Assembly (NCBI GenBank): GCA_026710865.1
Contig: JAPOQG010000221.1
Coordinates: 1 to 44,151 of the forward strand
Length of the DNA stretch: 44,151 bases
Reading direction: 5' to 3'
DNA from: Acidimicrobiaceae bacterium
Lineage (GTDB): Bacteria > Actinomycetota > Acidimicrobiia > Acidimicrobiales > Aldehydirespiratoraceae
Of this stretch, positions 24,777-33,188 are shown piece after piece (position 1 is the stretch's first letter; each line of letters starts with the position of its first letter). A program made the position numbers and the translations under genes. Below the pieces are notes generated by a model. That model made no database searches. It was not told the DNA's origin and was given only the letters and a program-made list of their open reading frames with translations.

Positions 24777-26009
24777 ATGAACCAAGCGGTCGCCGACGAC
24801 AGCCCGCCCGACATCTACTCGCCGGACGTCTATGTGGACGGCCCACCGCACGACGCCTTCTCGAGGCTGCGCCGTGAGCGGCCCGTGTGCTGGCAGGACG
24901 TGCCGGGTCAAGCCGGCTACTGGGCGGTGCTGCGCCACGCCGATGTGGTCCATGTGGCCCGCCATCCCGAGCTGTTCTCGGCCTCGGAGGGCGGGGTGGT
25001 GATCGAGGACCTCGAACCGGCGAGCCTCGAAGCCATGCGCGACATGCTCCTGGCCATGGACCCTCCCCGCCACACCGCCTATCGCAAGCCGGTCTCGCCG
25101 GAGTTCAAGGCCCGGGTCATCGGGCGGTTGGAGGAGCGCATCCGGGCCATCACCGCCGGCATCCTGGACCCGGTCCACGCCCGGGTCGCCTCGCCGGCCG
25201 GGGTGGAGGTGGAGTTCGCCCACGACGTGTGCGCCCAGCTGCCCAGCGCGGTGGTGGGCGAACTGCTGGGTCTCCCCCGCGAGGACTGGGCCACGATCCA
25301 TGCCCTGGCCGAGCGCAACTCCGGCGGCCAGGACCCCGACATAGCCGATCCGTCGGAGCGAGGCTCCTCCAGCGTGGAGATGGCCATGTACGCGATGGGC
25401 TTCGCCGCTCGCCGGCGCACGATGCCGCTGCAAGAGGACCTCACCGACGTGCTGCTCGGCAGCCCCTTCGACGGCCGCATGATGACCGACGTGGACTTCG
25501 GCCGCTTCTTCGTGCAGCTGGTCACCGCCGGCAACGACACCACCCGCACCATGCTGTCCAGCGGGCTGCTCGCCCTGCTGCAGCACCCCGAACAGCTGGC
25601 CGAGGTGCGCCGGCGGCCGGAGTCGATACCGGGCATGGTCGAGGAGGTGCTGCGCTGGGCCAACCCGCTGCACTACTTCCGGCGCACCGCGGTGACCGAC
25701 ACCGAGATCTCCGGTCAGCCGATCGCGGCGGGCGACAAGGTGGCGATGGTCTACACCTCGGCCAACCGCGACGAGGCCGTGTTCGACGACCCCCAGTCGT
25801 TCGACATGACCCGCAGTCCCAACCCGCACCTGTCGTTCGGGATCGGCGCCCACTTCTGCCTGGGGGTGCACCTGGCCCGGCTCGAGGGCCGGGTGTTCTT
25901 CGAGGAGCTGCTGGCCCGCTTCGGAACAGTCGAGCTGGCGGGTGAGCCGATGCGCCAGCGCTCCAACCTGAACAACGCGCTGAAGTCGCTGCCCGTGAGC
26001 CTCGCCTGA
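24777..26009 (+). CDS. Cytochrome P450
   Basis: A 410-residue soluble bacterial P450. The I-helix oxygen-activation motif is VTAGNDTTR, the ExxR motif is EEVLR, and the heme loop is LSFGIGAHFCLGVHLARLE with the axial cysteine at 361. The segment NPLHYFRRTAVTDTEISGQPI...TSANRDEAVFDDPQSFDMTRSPNPH resembles actinobacterial steroid or terpene hydroxylases (CYP125/124/142 neighbourhood), but substrate is inference. No ferredoxin or reductase gene adjoins it. Three hairpin elements follow its stop. Confidence 0.92.
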   Translation: MNQAVADDSPPDIYSPDVYVDGPPHDAFSRLRRERPVCWQDVPGQAGYWAVLRHADVVHVARHPELFSASEGGVVIEDLEPASLEAMRDMLLAMDPPRHTAYRKPVSPEFKARVIGRLEERIRAITAGILDPVHARVASPAGVEVEFAHDVCAQLPSAVVGELLGLPREDWATIHALAERNSGGQDPDIADPSERGSSSVEMAMYAMGFAARRRTMPLQEDLTDVLLGSPFDGRMMTDVDFGRFFVQLVTAGNDTTRTMLSSGLLALLQHPEQLAEVRRRPESIPGMVEEVLRWANPLHYFRRTAVTDTEISGQPIAAGDKVAMVYTSANRDEAVFDDPQSFDMTRSPNPHLSFGIGAHFCLGVHLARLEGRVFFEELLARFGTVELAGEPMRQRSNLNNALKSLPVSLA

Positions 26010-26058
26010 GCGCCGCCCTCAAATCCGCTGCCACCCCTGGGCGCCCCTCCCGAACCGG

Positions 26059-26245
26059 AACTGGCAGCAAAACGCACGCCACCCGTGCAAAACGCTGCCA
26101 AACCCCTCGGCGGCCCCCTCCCGAACCGGAACTGGCAGCAAACGCACGCCACCCGTGCAAAACGCTGCCAAATCCCTCGGTGGCCCCCTTCCCGAACCGG
26201 AACTGGCAGCAGAACGCACGCCATCCGTGCAAAACGCTGCCAAAC
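26059..26245. repeat. Three direct copies of the 46-nt hairpin element, 71 bp apart
   Basis: Copies begin at 26059, 26130 and 26201, reading AACTGGCAGCAAAACGCACG-CCACC-CGTGCAAAACGCTGCCAAA. The second lacks one A. The 25-27 bases between copies are similar within this locus (CCTCGG(C/T)GGCCCCC..CCGAACCGG) but unlike those at other loci. The array separates the convergent P450 and SDR genes. Confidence 0.93.
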
Positions 26246-26258
26246 CCCCTCGTCGGGG

Positions 26259-27056
26259 TCAGTCGGCGAGGCTGATGCCTCCGCCGACGGGCACGGTGGC
26301 GCCGGTGAGGTAGGACCCGGCCCGCGAGGCCAGATAGACCGCGGCGCCGGCCATGTCGTCGGGCTGGCCGATACGACCCAACGGCACATGGCCCGCGAGG
26401 GCGGCCCGGGCGTCGGGGTCGTCGAGGATGAACGCCATCATCTTCGAGTCGAACGGGCCCGGGGCGATGGCATTGACGGTGATGTGGTCGCGGGCGAGCC
26501 GCTTGGCGAGATGGCGGGTGAGGTGGATGATCCCCGCCTTCGACGCCGAGTAGGAGTAGGTCTCCATGTCGGGCACCTTCAGCCCGTCGACCGATGCGAC
26601 GTTGATCACGCGGGCCGGCGCCTCGGAACGGGCGGCGGACCGCAGAAGCCCCAGGAGCCCCTGGGTGAGGAGGAACGGTCCCCGCAGGTTGGTGTCGATC
26701 ACCTTGTTCCAGCCGTCCAGGGGGAACTCGTCCAGCCGAGCGCCCCAACTGGCCCCGGCGTTGTTGACGAGGATGTCCAGCGAGTCCAGCCGCTCGCTCA
26801 CCGCTGCTGCCAGCGCCTGGCAGCCCTCCGGCGTGGACAGGTCGGCCTGCACGGCCTCGCACGGACCCTGAGCCGACAGCTCCCCGGCAGCCGCGGCGAG
26901 CTGTTCGGCCTTGCGGGCCGAGATGATGACCCTGCAGCCCGCGTCGAGCAGGCCGCCGGCGATCATGCGGCCGATGCCCCTGCTGCCGCCGGTGACCACC
27001 GCGGTCTTGCCGTCCAGCCCGAACAGTTCGGTCAATCGGTCGATGTCCATCGGCAT
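26259..27056 (-). CDS. Short-chain dehydrogenase/reductase
   Basis: A 265-residue classical SDR. The nucleotide-binding motif is TGGSRGIG (22-29), with VNNAGASWGA, the catalytic serine in NVASVDG (S155) and Y169-SASK173. VNAIAPGPFDSKM follows. It is an NAD(P)H-dependent oxidoreductase of FabG/RhlG type, and the substrate is unknown. The ATG at 27056 follows GGAGG by ten bases; the track's longer start adds 17 unlikely residues. It converges on the P450 gene; a shared pathway cannot be inferred. Confidence 0.88.
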   Translation of the reverse strand: MPMDIDRLTELFGLDGKTAVVTGGSRGIGRMIAGGLLDAGCRVIISARKAEQLAAAAGELSAQGPCEAVQADLSTPEGCQALAAAVSERLDSLDILVNNAGASWGARLDEFPLDGWNKVIDTNLRGPFLLTQGLLGLLRSAARSEAPARVINVASVDGLKVPDMETYSYSASKAGIIHLTRHLAKRLARDHITVNAIAPGPFDSKMMAFILDDPDARAALAGHVPLGRIGQPDDMAGAAVYLASRAGSYLTGATVPVGGGISLAD

Positions 27057-27238
27057 GGTCGGCGATCCTCCGGGTCGGGCTCGGGCGCGCGGCAGAGCCG
27101 CCATCATTGCAGGCGCGAGCGATTCCCAGACACTCTGGGCGTGGACGGCGTGATCGCGGGCCGCCCCGCGGAGGCCGCGGCCGCCCTGGCCGACACGATG
27201 GGCGAGAGCTAGCCCGCGGAAACGGCCCCGATCCGAAC

Positions 27239-28009
27239 CTACGCCTCCACAACGCGGGTGCCGGCCAGATAGTCGTGCCAGCCCCGTCGATCACGGCTCC
27301 ATATCGCCGACAGGCGGACCACGAGCCACAACGCCGGCGCCAGCAACTGAGTGACTTGCCCCAGCCCCAGCCCAAGCTCTGTGCCTGTTCCCGACGCCTC
27401 TTGAAGGCCCACCAGGATCAGAATCGAGAGGACCTGTCCGATCCAGAAGGCGGCCACGGGAAGGAACCAGCGGCCGATGGCCCGGCCCCACCCGGGCGGA
27501 CTGTCGCTGTCGAGGCGCACCACCTTGATGGCCGCGACCCTCTTGCCGATCGTCTGCCCCCTGACGGCGACCATCGCAACCTCGTAGACCGGGATCGCCA
27601 GCAGTATCGCCCCCGCAGCCATCAACCCACCGACGGCCGAGGCCGGCAACGGCCCGCTGTCACCCCAGATGCTGAACGACTCGGTGAGCCACTCCCACAG
27701 CGAGAGCACGACGACCACAGCAGCGACAATGGCTGCGGCGGCCTTCAGGGCAGTGTCGAGCACCCTGGCCGCAACCCGGCTGCCGAAGGACGCCAACTCA
27801 GCGGGGACAGCCGCCTGGGGCACGGGCGGCGCATCGAGCGCGGCGCTCGCGCCGTGAGCCGGGCGCGGCGCAGGCAACGGCTCGGGGGCGGAGGGCGGAG
27901 GCGGCAGCGGGCCCGGCGGAGGAGGGAGCGAAGGCTCCGGCGGGAGGGGAGCAGGGGGGAGAGGTTCCTGTGGAGGAGGCGGGGGATCCCCTGTGCCACT
28001 GCCGGCCAT
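27239..28009 (-). CDS. RDD family membrane protein with proline-rich N-terminus
   Basis: A 256-residue protein. The first 70 residues are proline-rich (PPPPPQEPLPPAPLPPEP), followed by an RDD domain: FGSRVAARVLDTALKAAAAIVAAVVVVLSLW, a second hydrophobic segment, VRGQTIGKRVAAIKVVRLDS, and two further helices. RDD proteins are integral membrane proteins, some linked to ion transport; the role here is unknown. A TAGATT box lies eight bases before the ATG, so transcription is nearly leaderless. Confidence 0.82.
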   Translation of the reverse strand: MAGSGTGDPPPPPQEPLPPAPLPPEPSLPPPPGPLPPPPSAPEPLPAPRPAHGASAALDAPPVPQAAVPAELASFGSRVAARVLDTALKAAAAIVAAVVVVLSLWEWLTESFSIWGDSGPLPASAVGGLMAAGAILLAIPVYEVAMVAVRGQTIGKRVAAIKVVRLDSDSPPGWGRAIGRWFLPVAAFWIGQVLSILILVGLQEASGTGTELGLGLGQVTQLLAPALWLVVRLSAIWSRDRRGWHDYLAGTRVVEA

Positions 28010-28131
28010 GGAGGGTCAATCTAGTCACGGCCGTCATCCTTGCGACCAGCGGAGTCAGGCAGGACGCCACCCGCACTGCCGCGATGACGCGCCGTCGTCC
28101 TTGCGACGAGCGGGGCCAGGGCTCCTGATCG

Positions 28132-28178
28132 AACTTCCGGCGGTTGTGGGGAATAGTTCCCCTTAACCGCCGGAAGTT
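28132..28178. terminator. Long near-perfect hairpin after rlmB
   Basis: AACTTCCGGCGGTT pairs perfectly with AACCGCCGGAAGTT, and inside it GGGGAA pairs with TTCCCC around a TAG loop, giving about 20 base pairs. It lies 24 bases after the rlmB stop on the minus strand. No U-tract is present. Imperfect direct repeats CCGTC(A/G)TCCTTGCGAC lie between it and the RDD gene. Confidence 0.6.
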
Positions 28179-28201
28179 GGTCGGCGAAGCCTGCCTGCTG
28201 G

Positions 28202-29083
28202 TCAGCGGCGGCGGGCCATCTCGAAGCAGGCCACCGCGGCCGCGGCCGCCACGTTGAGCGATCCCAGCGCCCCGTGCACCGGGATCGACGCCAGCACGTC
28301 GCAGCGCTGGGCGACGAGACGCGACAGGCCCCTACCCTCGGAGCCGAGGACCAGGGCCACCGCCTCGCCGGCCAGCTCGAGTTCGTGGAGGGGCCGGGGC
28401 CCTGCCGCGTCGAGCCCGACCGTCCACACGTCGTGGCTGCTCAGGGTTCGCAGCGCGGACGGAATGCCGGGCACGACCGCGAACCTCAGATGCTCCACCG
28501 CCCCCGCGGCCGCCTTGGCCACCGTCGGCGTGATCCGGGCGGAGCGGTGGCGGGGCAGCACCACCCCGGTGACCCCCGCGCACTCGGCGGTGCGGAGGAC
28601 GGCGCCGAAATTGCCCGGATCGGTGATCCCGTCGAGCGCCAGCAGGAACGGCGCACCCACACCCCGGGCATCGCGGCCGGCGGAGTCCGCGCCGCGTTGC
28701 TCGACCAGGTCGGCCAAGTCGGTCTCGGGAAGCGGATCAGCCAGAGCGACAACGCCCTGGGGCGCCTCGGTCCGGGCGGTGGAGTCCAGTTCGGTGCGGC
28801 TGACCTCGCGGACCGCGGCCCGCTGCTCGCGGGCCAACTCGACGATGTGCTCGACGATGGGGGCCGGATCCAGGCCCCGGGCCAGCATCACTGTACGGGT
28901 CCTTCGCCGGCCGGCCAGAAGCAGCTCGCGAACCGCTTGACGCCCCTCCACCTGCGTGCCGCCCAGACCGCCTCGCTCTCGTTCCGCGGACTTGGCGGCA
29001 CGCGGCCGGGGGCCCGGCCCGCCTGAACTCGACCGTGGCTTCGGCCCGGGTCTCGGGCGGCGCGACCGGTTAGGACGGCCCAC
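28202..29083 (-). CDS. rlmB: 23S rRNA 2'-O-ribose methyltransferase, TrmH/SpoU family
   Basis: The 293-residue protein has a basic N-terminal tail and the substrate-binding domain starting VEGRQAVRELLLAGRRRTRTVM. The SPOUT catalytic domain has motif 1 LDGITDPGNFGAVLRTAECAGVTGVV, motif 2 ALVLGSEGRGLSRLV and motif 3 SIPVHGALGSLNVAAAAAV. It methylates a ribose in 23S rRNA (G2251 in E. coli numbering for RlmB); other TrmH-family targets are possible. The GTG start at 29083 is from the track. Placement after ispD-ispF is common in actinobacteria. Confidence 0.9.
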   Translation of the reverse strand: MGRPNRSRRPRPGPKPRSSSGGPGPRPRAAKSAERERGGLGGTQVEGRQAVRELLLAGRRRTRTVMLARGLDPAPIVEHIVELAREQRAAVREVSRTELDSTARTEAPQGVVALADPLPETDLADLVEQRGADSAGRDARGVGAPFLLALDGITDPGNFGAVLRTAECAGVTGVVLPRHRSARITPTVAKAAAGAVEHLRFAVVPGIPSALRTLSSHDVWTVGLDAAGPRPLHELELAGEAVALVLGSEGRGLSRLVAQRCDVLASIPVHGALGSLNVAAAAAVACFEMARRR

Positions 29084-29130
29084 CGCAGCCCGTGCCTTCT
29101 CTGCGGCCGCTCACTGCCACATTCCGCCAA

Positions 29131-29262
29131 TCACCGCGGCCGCCACCAGCACAGTCCCCAATCACCGCAGCCGCTCACCCGCAACCGCCCACCACTCACC
29201 GCAGCCGCCCACCACTCACCGCAGCCGCTCACCAGCACAGTCCACCACTCACCGCAGCCGCT
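29131..29262. repeat. Short tandem repeats copying the end of ispF
   Basis: TCACCGC(A/G)GCCGC recurs at 29131, 29162, 29196, 29216 and 29249. On the minus strand this is GCGGCTGCGGTGA, the last ispF codons and stop. Further copies follow the stop with spacings of 20 to 34 bases. Confidence 0.8.
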
Positions 29263-29761
29263 CACCCGCGCCGACGCCATCCGAACTCTCGCTGCGCCGG
29301 GCCACCAGGGCGACCGCCCACGCGGCCACGCCCTCGCCGCGGCCGAGGGCGCCCACGCCCTCGCTGCGTCGGGCCGTGACGTTGATCGGCGCGCCGGCTG
29401 CGGCACTGAGCCGGTCCTGCATGGCGTCGCGGTGGGGAGCGATCCGGGGAGCGTCGATCACGACGCTGCACGACACGTTGACGGGATCCCATCCGGCGTC
29501 GCGCACCGCATGAGCGGCCAGTCGAAGCAGCTCGATGCTGTCGGCTCCAGCCCAGGCCGGGTCGGTGTCGCTGAAGAGCTGCCCGATGTCTCCGAGCCCG
29601 GCGGCCGCCAACAACGCCTCGATGCAGGCGTGAGCGACGACGTCGGCGTCGGAATGTCCGTCGAGGCCCCGCTGACCCTCGAACCGGACACCGCCGAGAA
29701 CCAGCGACCGGTCCGGATCGTCGCTGTAGCGGTGGATGTCGAAGCCCTGGCCCACGCGCAT
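29249..29761 (-). CDS. ispF: 2-C-methyl-D-erythritol 2,4-cyclodiphosphate synthase
   Basis: The 170-residue enzyme of the MEP isoprenoid pathway begins MRVGQGFDIHRYSDDPDRSLVLGGVRF with the zinc ligands D and H of FDIHR. GLDGHSDADVVAHACIEALLAAAGLGDIGQLFSDTDP follows, then a typical C-terminus with INVTARRSEGVGALGRGEGVAAWAV. The last residues are repeat-derived. The ATG at 29761 follows the ispD stop by seven bases, so the pair is one operon. Confidence 0.95.
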   Translation of the reverse strand: MRVGQGFDIHRYSDDPDRSLVLGGVRFEGQRGLDGHSDADVVAHACIEALLAAAGLGDIGQLFSDTDPAWAGADSIELLRLAAHAVRDAGWDPVNVSCSVVIDAPRIAPHRDAMQDRLSAAAGAPINVTARRSEGVGALGRGEGVAAWAVALVARRSESSDGVGAGERLR

Positions 29762-29768
29762 GCCATGG

Positions 29769-30533
29769 TCAGCCACGGTCGCCTCCGGCACGGCCGCAAC
29801 CGGCACGGCCGCCTCCGACACGGTCGCAACCGTCGCCGGCGCTCAACAGCACCTCGGCCACGGCAAGGTCGTGGGGTTCGGTGATCTTGAGGTTGAGGCT
29901 GTCGCCCGCAACCATCGTCACCGTCGCGCCGGCCGCCTCAACCAGGGTGGCGTCGTCGGTGGCGTCTGCTCCTGCGGCGTGCGCAGCCCGCAGCACATCG
30001 GCCCGGAAGGCCTGCGGCGTCTGCACGGCCACGAACTCGCTGCGGTCGGCGACACCGCCGCTGCGGCGCCGGATCGTGTCGGTCAGGTCGATCACGGGAA
30101 CGGCTGCGTCGGCGCCGTCTCGCACGGCCTGGATCACCCGCCTGAACACGCCGTCGCCGGCGAGCGGCCGGGCTCCGTCGTGAACCAGCACGATCCCGGC
30201 GTCGCCGGGAACACGGCTCAGACCGCATCTGACCGAGTCGGAGCGCAGCACCCCGCCGGCCACCACCACCACCTCGCCGCCGCATCCAGAGGGGACCGGA
30301 GACGGCGACCAGGCGTCGTCGCCGACGGTCCGGGCCTCCGGGAGTACGACCACCACCCCCTGGCAAGCGCGGGCGACCCCGTGCACAGCCCAGTCGATCA
30401 CGCACCGACCACCGAGCGGCTGGAACTGCTTGGCGCCCCCGAAACGGTTGCCCTCGCCGGCCGCCACCACAATCGCCCAGACACCGGTCCCCGCCGCGTC
30501 GTTTGGCTCATGATCAGTTGTGCTCACCGCCAC
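29769..30533 (-). CDS. ispD: 2-C-methyl-D-erythritol 4-phosphate cytidylyltransferase
   Basis: The 254-residue MEP-pathway enzyme couples CTP to methylerythritol phosphate. The nucleotide-binding loop is IVVAAGEGNRFGGAKQFQPLGG. VLVHDGARPL, FVAVQTPQAFRADVL and TDDATLVEAAGATVTMVAGD are the family motifs. The C-terminus ends in a glycine/arginine-rich tail encoded by short repeats (GGC ACG GCC type), probably dispensable. The start is GTG at 30533 or the GTG two codons later. The promoter region is shared divergently with the Crp-like gene. Confidence 0.94.
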   Translation of the reverse strand: MAVSTTDHEPNDAAGTGVWAIVVAAGEGNRFGGAKQFQPLGGRCVIDWAVHGVARACQGVVVVLPEARTVGDDAWSPSPVPSGCGGEVVVVAGGVLRSDSVRCGLSRVPGDAGIVLVHDGARPLAGDGVFRRVIQAVRDGADAAVPVIDLTDTIRRRSGGVADRSEFVAVQTPQAFRADVLRAAHAAGADATDDATLVEAAGATVTMVAGDSLNLKITEPHDLAVAEVLLSAGDGCDRVGGGRAGCGRAGGDRG

Positions 30534-30550
30534 TAGTGTGGGCCGTTGCC

Positions 30551-31261
30551 ATGTCCGACACCACCCCCGCCATTTTCGAGGCTGCCATCGCGGCCTCTCC
30601 CGCCTCGCTGCGGGAGGCTCTGCGAGAGACGATTCTCTTCGCTGAGCTCGACGACGGGCAGCTGGATCACATCGCGGCCGCGGGCGTGGTGCAGTCGTTT
30701 CAGCGGGGCGTCGTCCTGTTCGAGGAGGGAGCCGAGCCCGGCGAGTGCTACCTGGTGCTGTCGGGACGGGTCGCTATCGCCCAAGAGTCCGGCGACGGGC
30801 GAAAGTCGCTGCTGGCGGTGCTCGGTCCCGGCGAGCTGTTCGGCGAGATGGGCTTCCTAGACGGGTCGAACCGCTCAGCTCAGGCTCGGGCCCTGGAGGA
30901 GTCGAGGGTCCTGATGGTCCCCTACGAGGAGTTGCGGCACCTGTACGAGAACACACCCTCGGCGCTGTGGAGCGCGGTCCAGCTCCTGGCCAGAAGGTTG
31001 CGGACCATGGACCAGGCACTGTCGGACACGGTGTTCCTCGATGTGATGGGCCGCACTGCCAAGCGCCTGCTCGACATGGCCGGCGACAGCGACGAGTTCG
31101 AGATGCCCCTCACCCAGGAGGAGTTGGCCGCGATGGTGGGCGCCAGCCGGGAGCGGGTCAACAAGGCCATCCACGCCTTCGTCAAGCTCGGCTGGATCAC
31201 CCACGACCACCGCAACTACAAGATCACCAACCGCCGCAACCTGGAGATCCGCGCCCGCTGA
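30551..31261 (+). CDS. Crp/Fnr family transcriptional regulator
   Basis: A 236-residue regulator. The cyclic-nucleotide-binding beta-roll spans about 28-140 (VVQSFQRGVVLFEEGAEPGECYLVLSGRVAIAQES, GPGELFGEMGFLDGSNRSAQARALEES). A long dimer helix follows, then a C-terminal winged HTH (PLTQEELAAMVGASRERVNKAIHAFVKLGWI). The phosphate-binding cassette is close to cAMP-binding members, but the ligand is not proven. The ATG at 30551 is preceded by TAGTGT, 11 bases away, within the palindrome CACTAGTG that also lies in front of ispD. Its targets are unknown. Confidence 0.88.
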   Translation: MSDTTPAIFEAAIAASPASLREALRETILFAELDDGQLDHIAAAGVVQSFQRGVVLFEEGAEPGECYLVLSGRVAIAQESGDGRKSLLAVLGPGELFGEMGFLDGSNRSAQARALEESRVLMVPYEELRHLYENTPSALWSAVQLLARRLRTMDQALSDTVFLDVMGRTAKRLLDMAGDSDEFEMPLTQEELAAMVGASRERVNKAIHAFVKLGWITHDHRNYKITNRRNLEIRAR

Positions 31262-31304
31262 CCGCAACACGAACATCGCCAGCTGACAGCCCGGAGGCAT
31301 TCCG

Positions 31305-33188
31305 ATGACCGATGCGAGCCAAGCCTCTCAACCAGAACTGTGGCCCGACGGCGGAGTCGGCGACCGGCATGCAGAGCAGGCTCAACACGCGGCCCAACCT
31401 GCCGTCGACATGGCGCCTCGCGGCGTCGACGACTCCAGCGACAAGCAAGCAGCGCTGTCCCGGATGGACCGTGCCGATGATCATGAGGCGAACCTCGACA
31501 GCGGGACCGAGGGCGGGCAAGTAGTGAGGGCTCAGGATCCTGAGCGCTCATCGCAGGTGGTTGCCGGCGTCAGACCCCGCGCCGTCGACGACACTGGACA
31601 TGAGCGCGCTGCGCGGGCACGGGGCTCAATGCTCTGGGCGGCCTACGGGGACGCACTCGGCTTCGTCAGCGAACTTGTGGACCGCAGGGGACTCGAACGG
31701 CGGACTCGGGGCGCGCCGCTCGATCACCTCATGGAGTGGAAGAGACGGATCGGCGGCAGGCGGGGCGTCGACGTGTCGCTTCCCGCCGGGTGCTGGTCCG
31801 ACGACACTCAGCTACGAATGGCCGTCAGCCGTTCGATCGGCGGCCACGGCTTCGACGTCGAGACGTTCGGCCGCGTCGAACTGCCCGTCTGGCTCTCGTA
31901 CGCGCTCGGCGGCGGCCGGGCCTCCAAGGCTGCGGCCAAGAACCTCGGGAAGCCATCGACCCTGTGGTACGCCAACACCTTCGCCGGCTGGGCGAAGGCT
32001 GGCGGCAACGGTGCGGCCATGCGCATCCACCCCCACGTCTGGGCCTCGCCGGACCTGGACGGAGGCTACATGCTCGATGTGATCGCGGACAGCGTCTGCA
32101 CCCACGGACACCCCCGGGCCATCGTCGGCGCCTGCTTCCATGCGGCAACCCTTGCCCACTGCCTAGGTACCGGCACGATTCCCGACTCCGACACATGCGT
32201 GGACATCGCCGACCATGTCGGCAACGCGCTCCATCTGATCAAGGATCACCCGACTCTGGGGCCGACATGGAGCGGCCTATGGGAGCGAGAGACCGGAGAA
32301 CGGCTCAGTGATGCTTGGCATCTCACCGTCGATGAACTGCGCGGCGCCATCAAGAACGCCGTAGACGGCGTAGAGGCCACCGACAGCCTCGACGCCACCT
32401 ACGCGGGGATCGTCAGCCGTCTAGGCCTGAGCGCCCGAGAGCAACAGGGCAGCGGGATCCTCACAACCGTCGCTGCCGCGGTGCTGGCAGCAACTGCGTC
32501 CAAAGCGCACGAGGGTGTGGTATCCGCGGCAAACGCCATCGGCACCGACACGGACACGATCGCCAGCATGGCCGGAGCCTTGCTAGGCGCCTGCGACGAA
32601 GCTGGGGACCCTCCTGAGCAACCCCTCGACAGCCCCTACCTCGAGAGCGAAGCCGATCGTCTAGTCGCGGTCTCAAGGGGAGAGCAAGCCGACGACCACT
32701 CCTACCCCGACCTCCTCACTTGGTCTGCACCCGCGACCCAGGCAGATGCCCTGGTGAGCGACAACGGCGACCTAGCGGTCGAAGGTCTTGGACCTGCAAA
32801 GCGGCTGCAAGAAGAAGCCATCTACACGGCCCGCCGGGACTTCGCCTGGGAATGGGTACGAACCAACTTCGGCCAGACGCTGCTGATCAAGCGCCGGCCC
32901 GAGGTCAGGCGGAGAGCCTCCCACAATGACCCGGCGCCACCAGCTGCTCCCGCGCGTAGGCCTCACTCCCGACGAGCACCGGAACATCGAAGTCGGGAGG
33001 ATGCAACCCCTGAGGCTCGCCGTCCCGAATCCGGCCGTCGAACGTTAGATCGGGCCGTCCTCGACGCGAGGAAGAAGATCTCCGATGATGCGGCCCTGGG
33101 ATCAATCGTGCGAGATGTCGCCCGCGAGGGATCACTCGGCGACCTTCTCAATTTCTTGAGGATCATTCGCGACGACTTGCGCCGTTAA
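31305..33188 (+). CDS. ADP-ribosylglycohydrolase family protein with long terminal extensions
   Basis: The 627-residue protein has a polar N-terminal extension (about 1-105). The ADP-ribosylglycohydrolase fold contains SMLWAAYGDALGFVSEL, CWSDDTQLRMAVSRS (metal-binding SDDT), GGNGAAMRIHP, CTHGHPRAIVGA and the second metal site ANAIGTDTDTIASMAGALLGA. After the domain (about 105-430) come some 200 residues rich in charged residues ending in AREGSLGDLLNFLRIIRDDLRR, with no recognised domain. Members remove ADP-ribose from proteins, nucleic acids or small molecules. GGAGG lies seven bases before the ATG. No partner ADP-ribosyltransferase is visible nearby. Confidence 0.85.
   Translation: MTDASQASQPELWPDGGVGDRHAEQAQHAAQPAVDMAPRGVDDSSDKQAALSRMDRADDHEANLDSGTEGGQVVRAQDPERSSQVVAGVRPRAVDDTGHERAARARGSMLWAAYGDALGFVSELVDRRGLERRTRGAPLDHLMEWKRRIGGRRGVDVSLPAGCWSDDTQLRMAVSRSIGGHGFDVETFGRVELPVWLSYALGGGRASKAAAKNLGKPSTLWYANTFAGWAKAGGNGAAMRIHPHVWASPDLDGGYMLDVIADSVCTHGHPRAIVGACFHAATLAHCLGTGTIPDSDTCVDIADHVGNALHLIKDHPTLGPTWSGLWERETGERLSDAWHLTVDELRGAIKNAVDGVEATDSLDATYAGIVSRLGLSAREQQGSGILTTVAAAVLAATASKAHEGVVSAANAIGTDTDTIASMAGALLGACDEAGDPPEQPLDSPYLESEADRLVAVSRGEQADDHSYPDLLTWSAPATQADALVSDNGDLAVEGLGPAKRLQEEAIYTARRDFAWEWVRTNFGQTLLIKRRPEVRRRASHNDPAPPAAPARRPHSRRAPEHRSREDATPEARRPESGRRTLDRAVLDARKKISDDAALGSIVRDVAREGSLGDLLNFLRIIRDDLRR

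Noticed and set aside
25522-27375. 617-residue minus-strand ORF across the P450 3' half and SDR gene
   Set aside because: It crosses two convergent genes and the hairpin repeats in a frame without recognisable domains; it exists because GC-rich DNA has few stops.
30503-30550. Earlier start for the Crp-like regulator
   Set aside because: It would run through the divergent ispD promoter; the ATG at 30551 fits the family length and the TAGTGT box.
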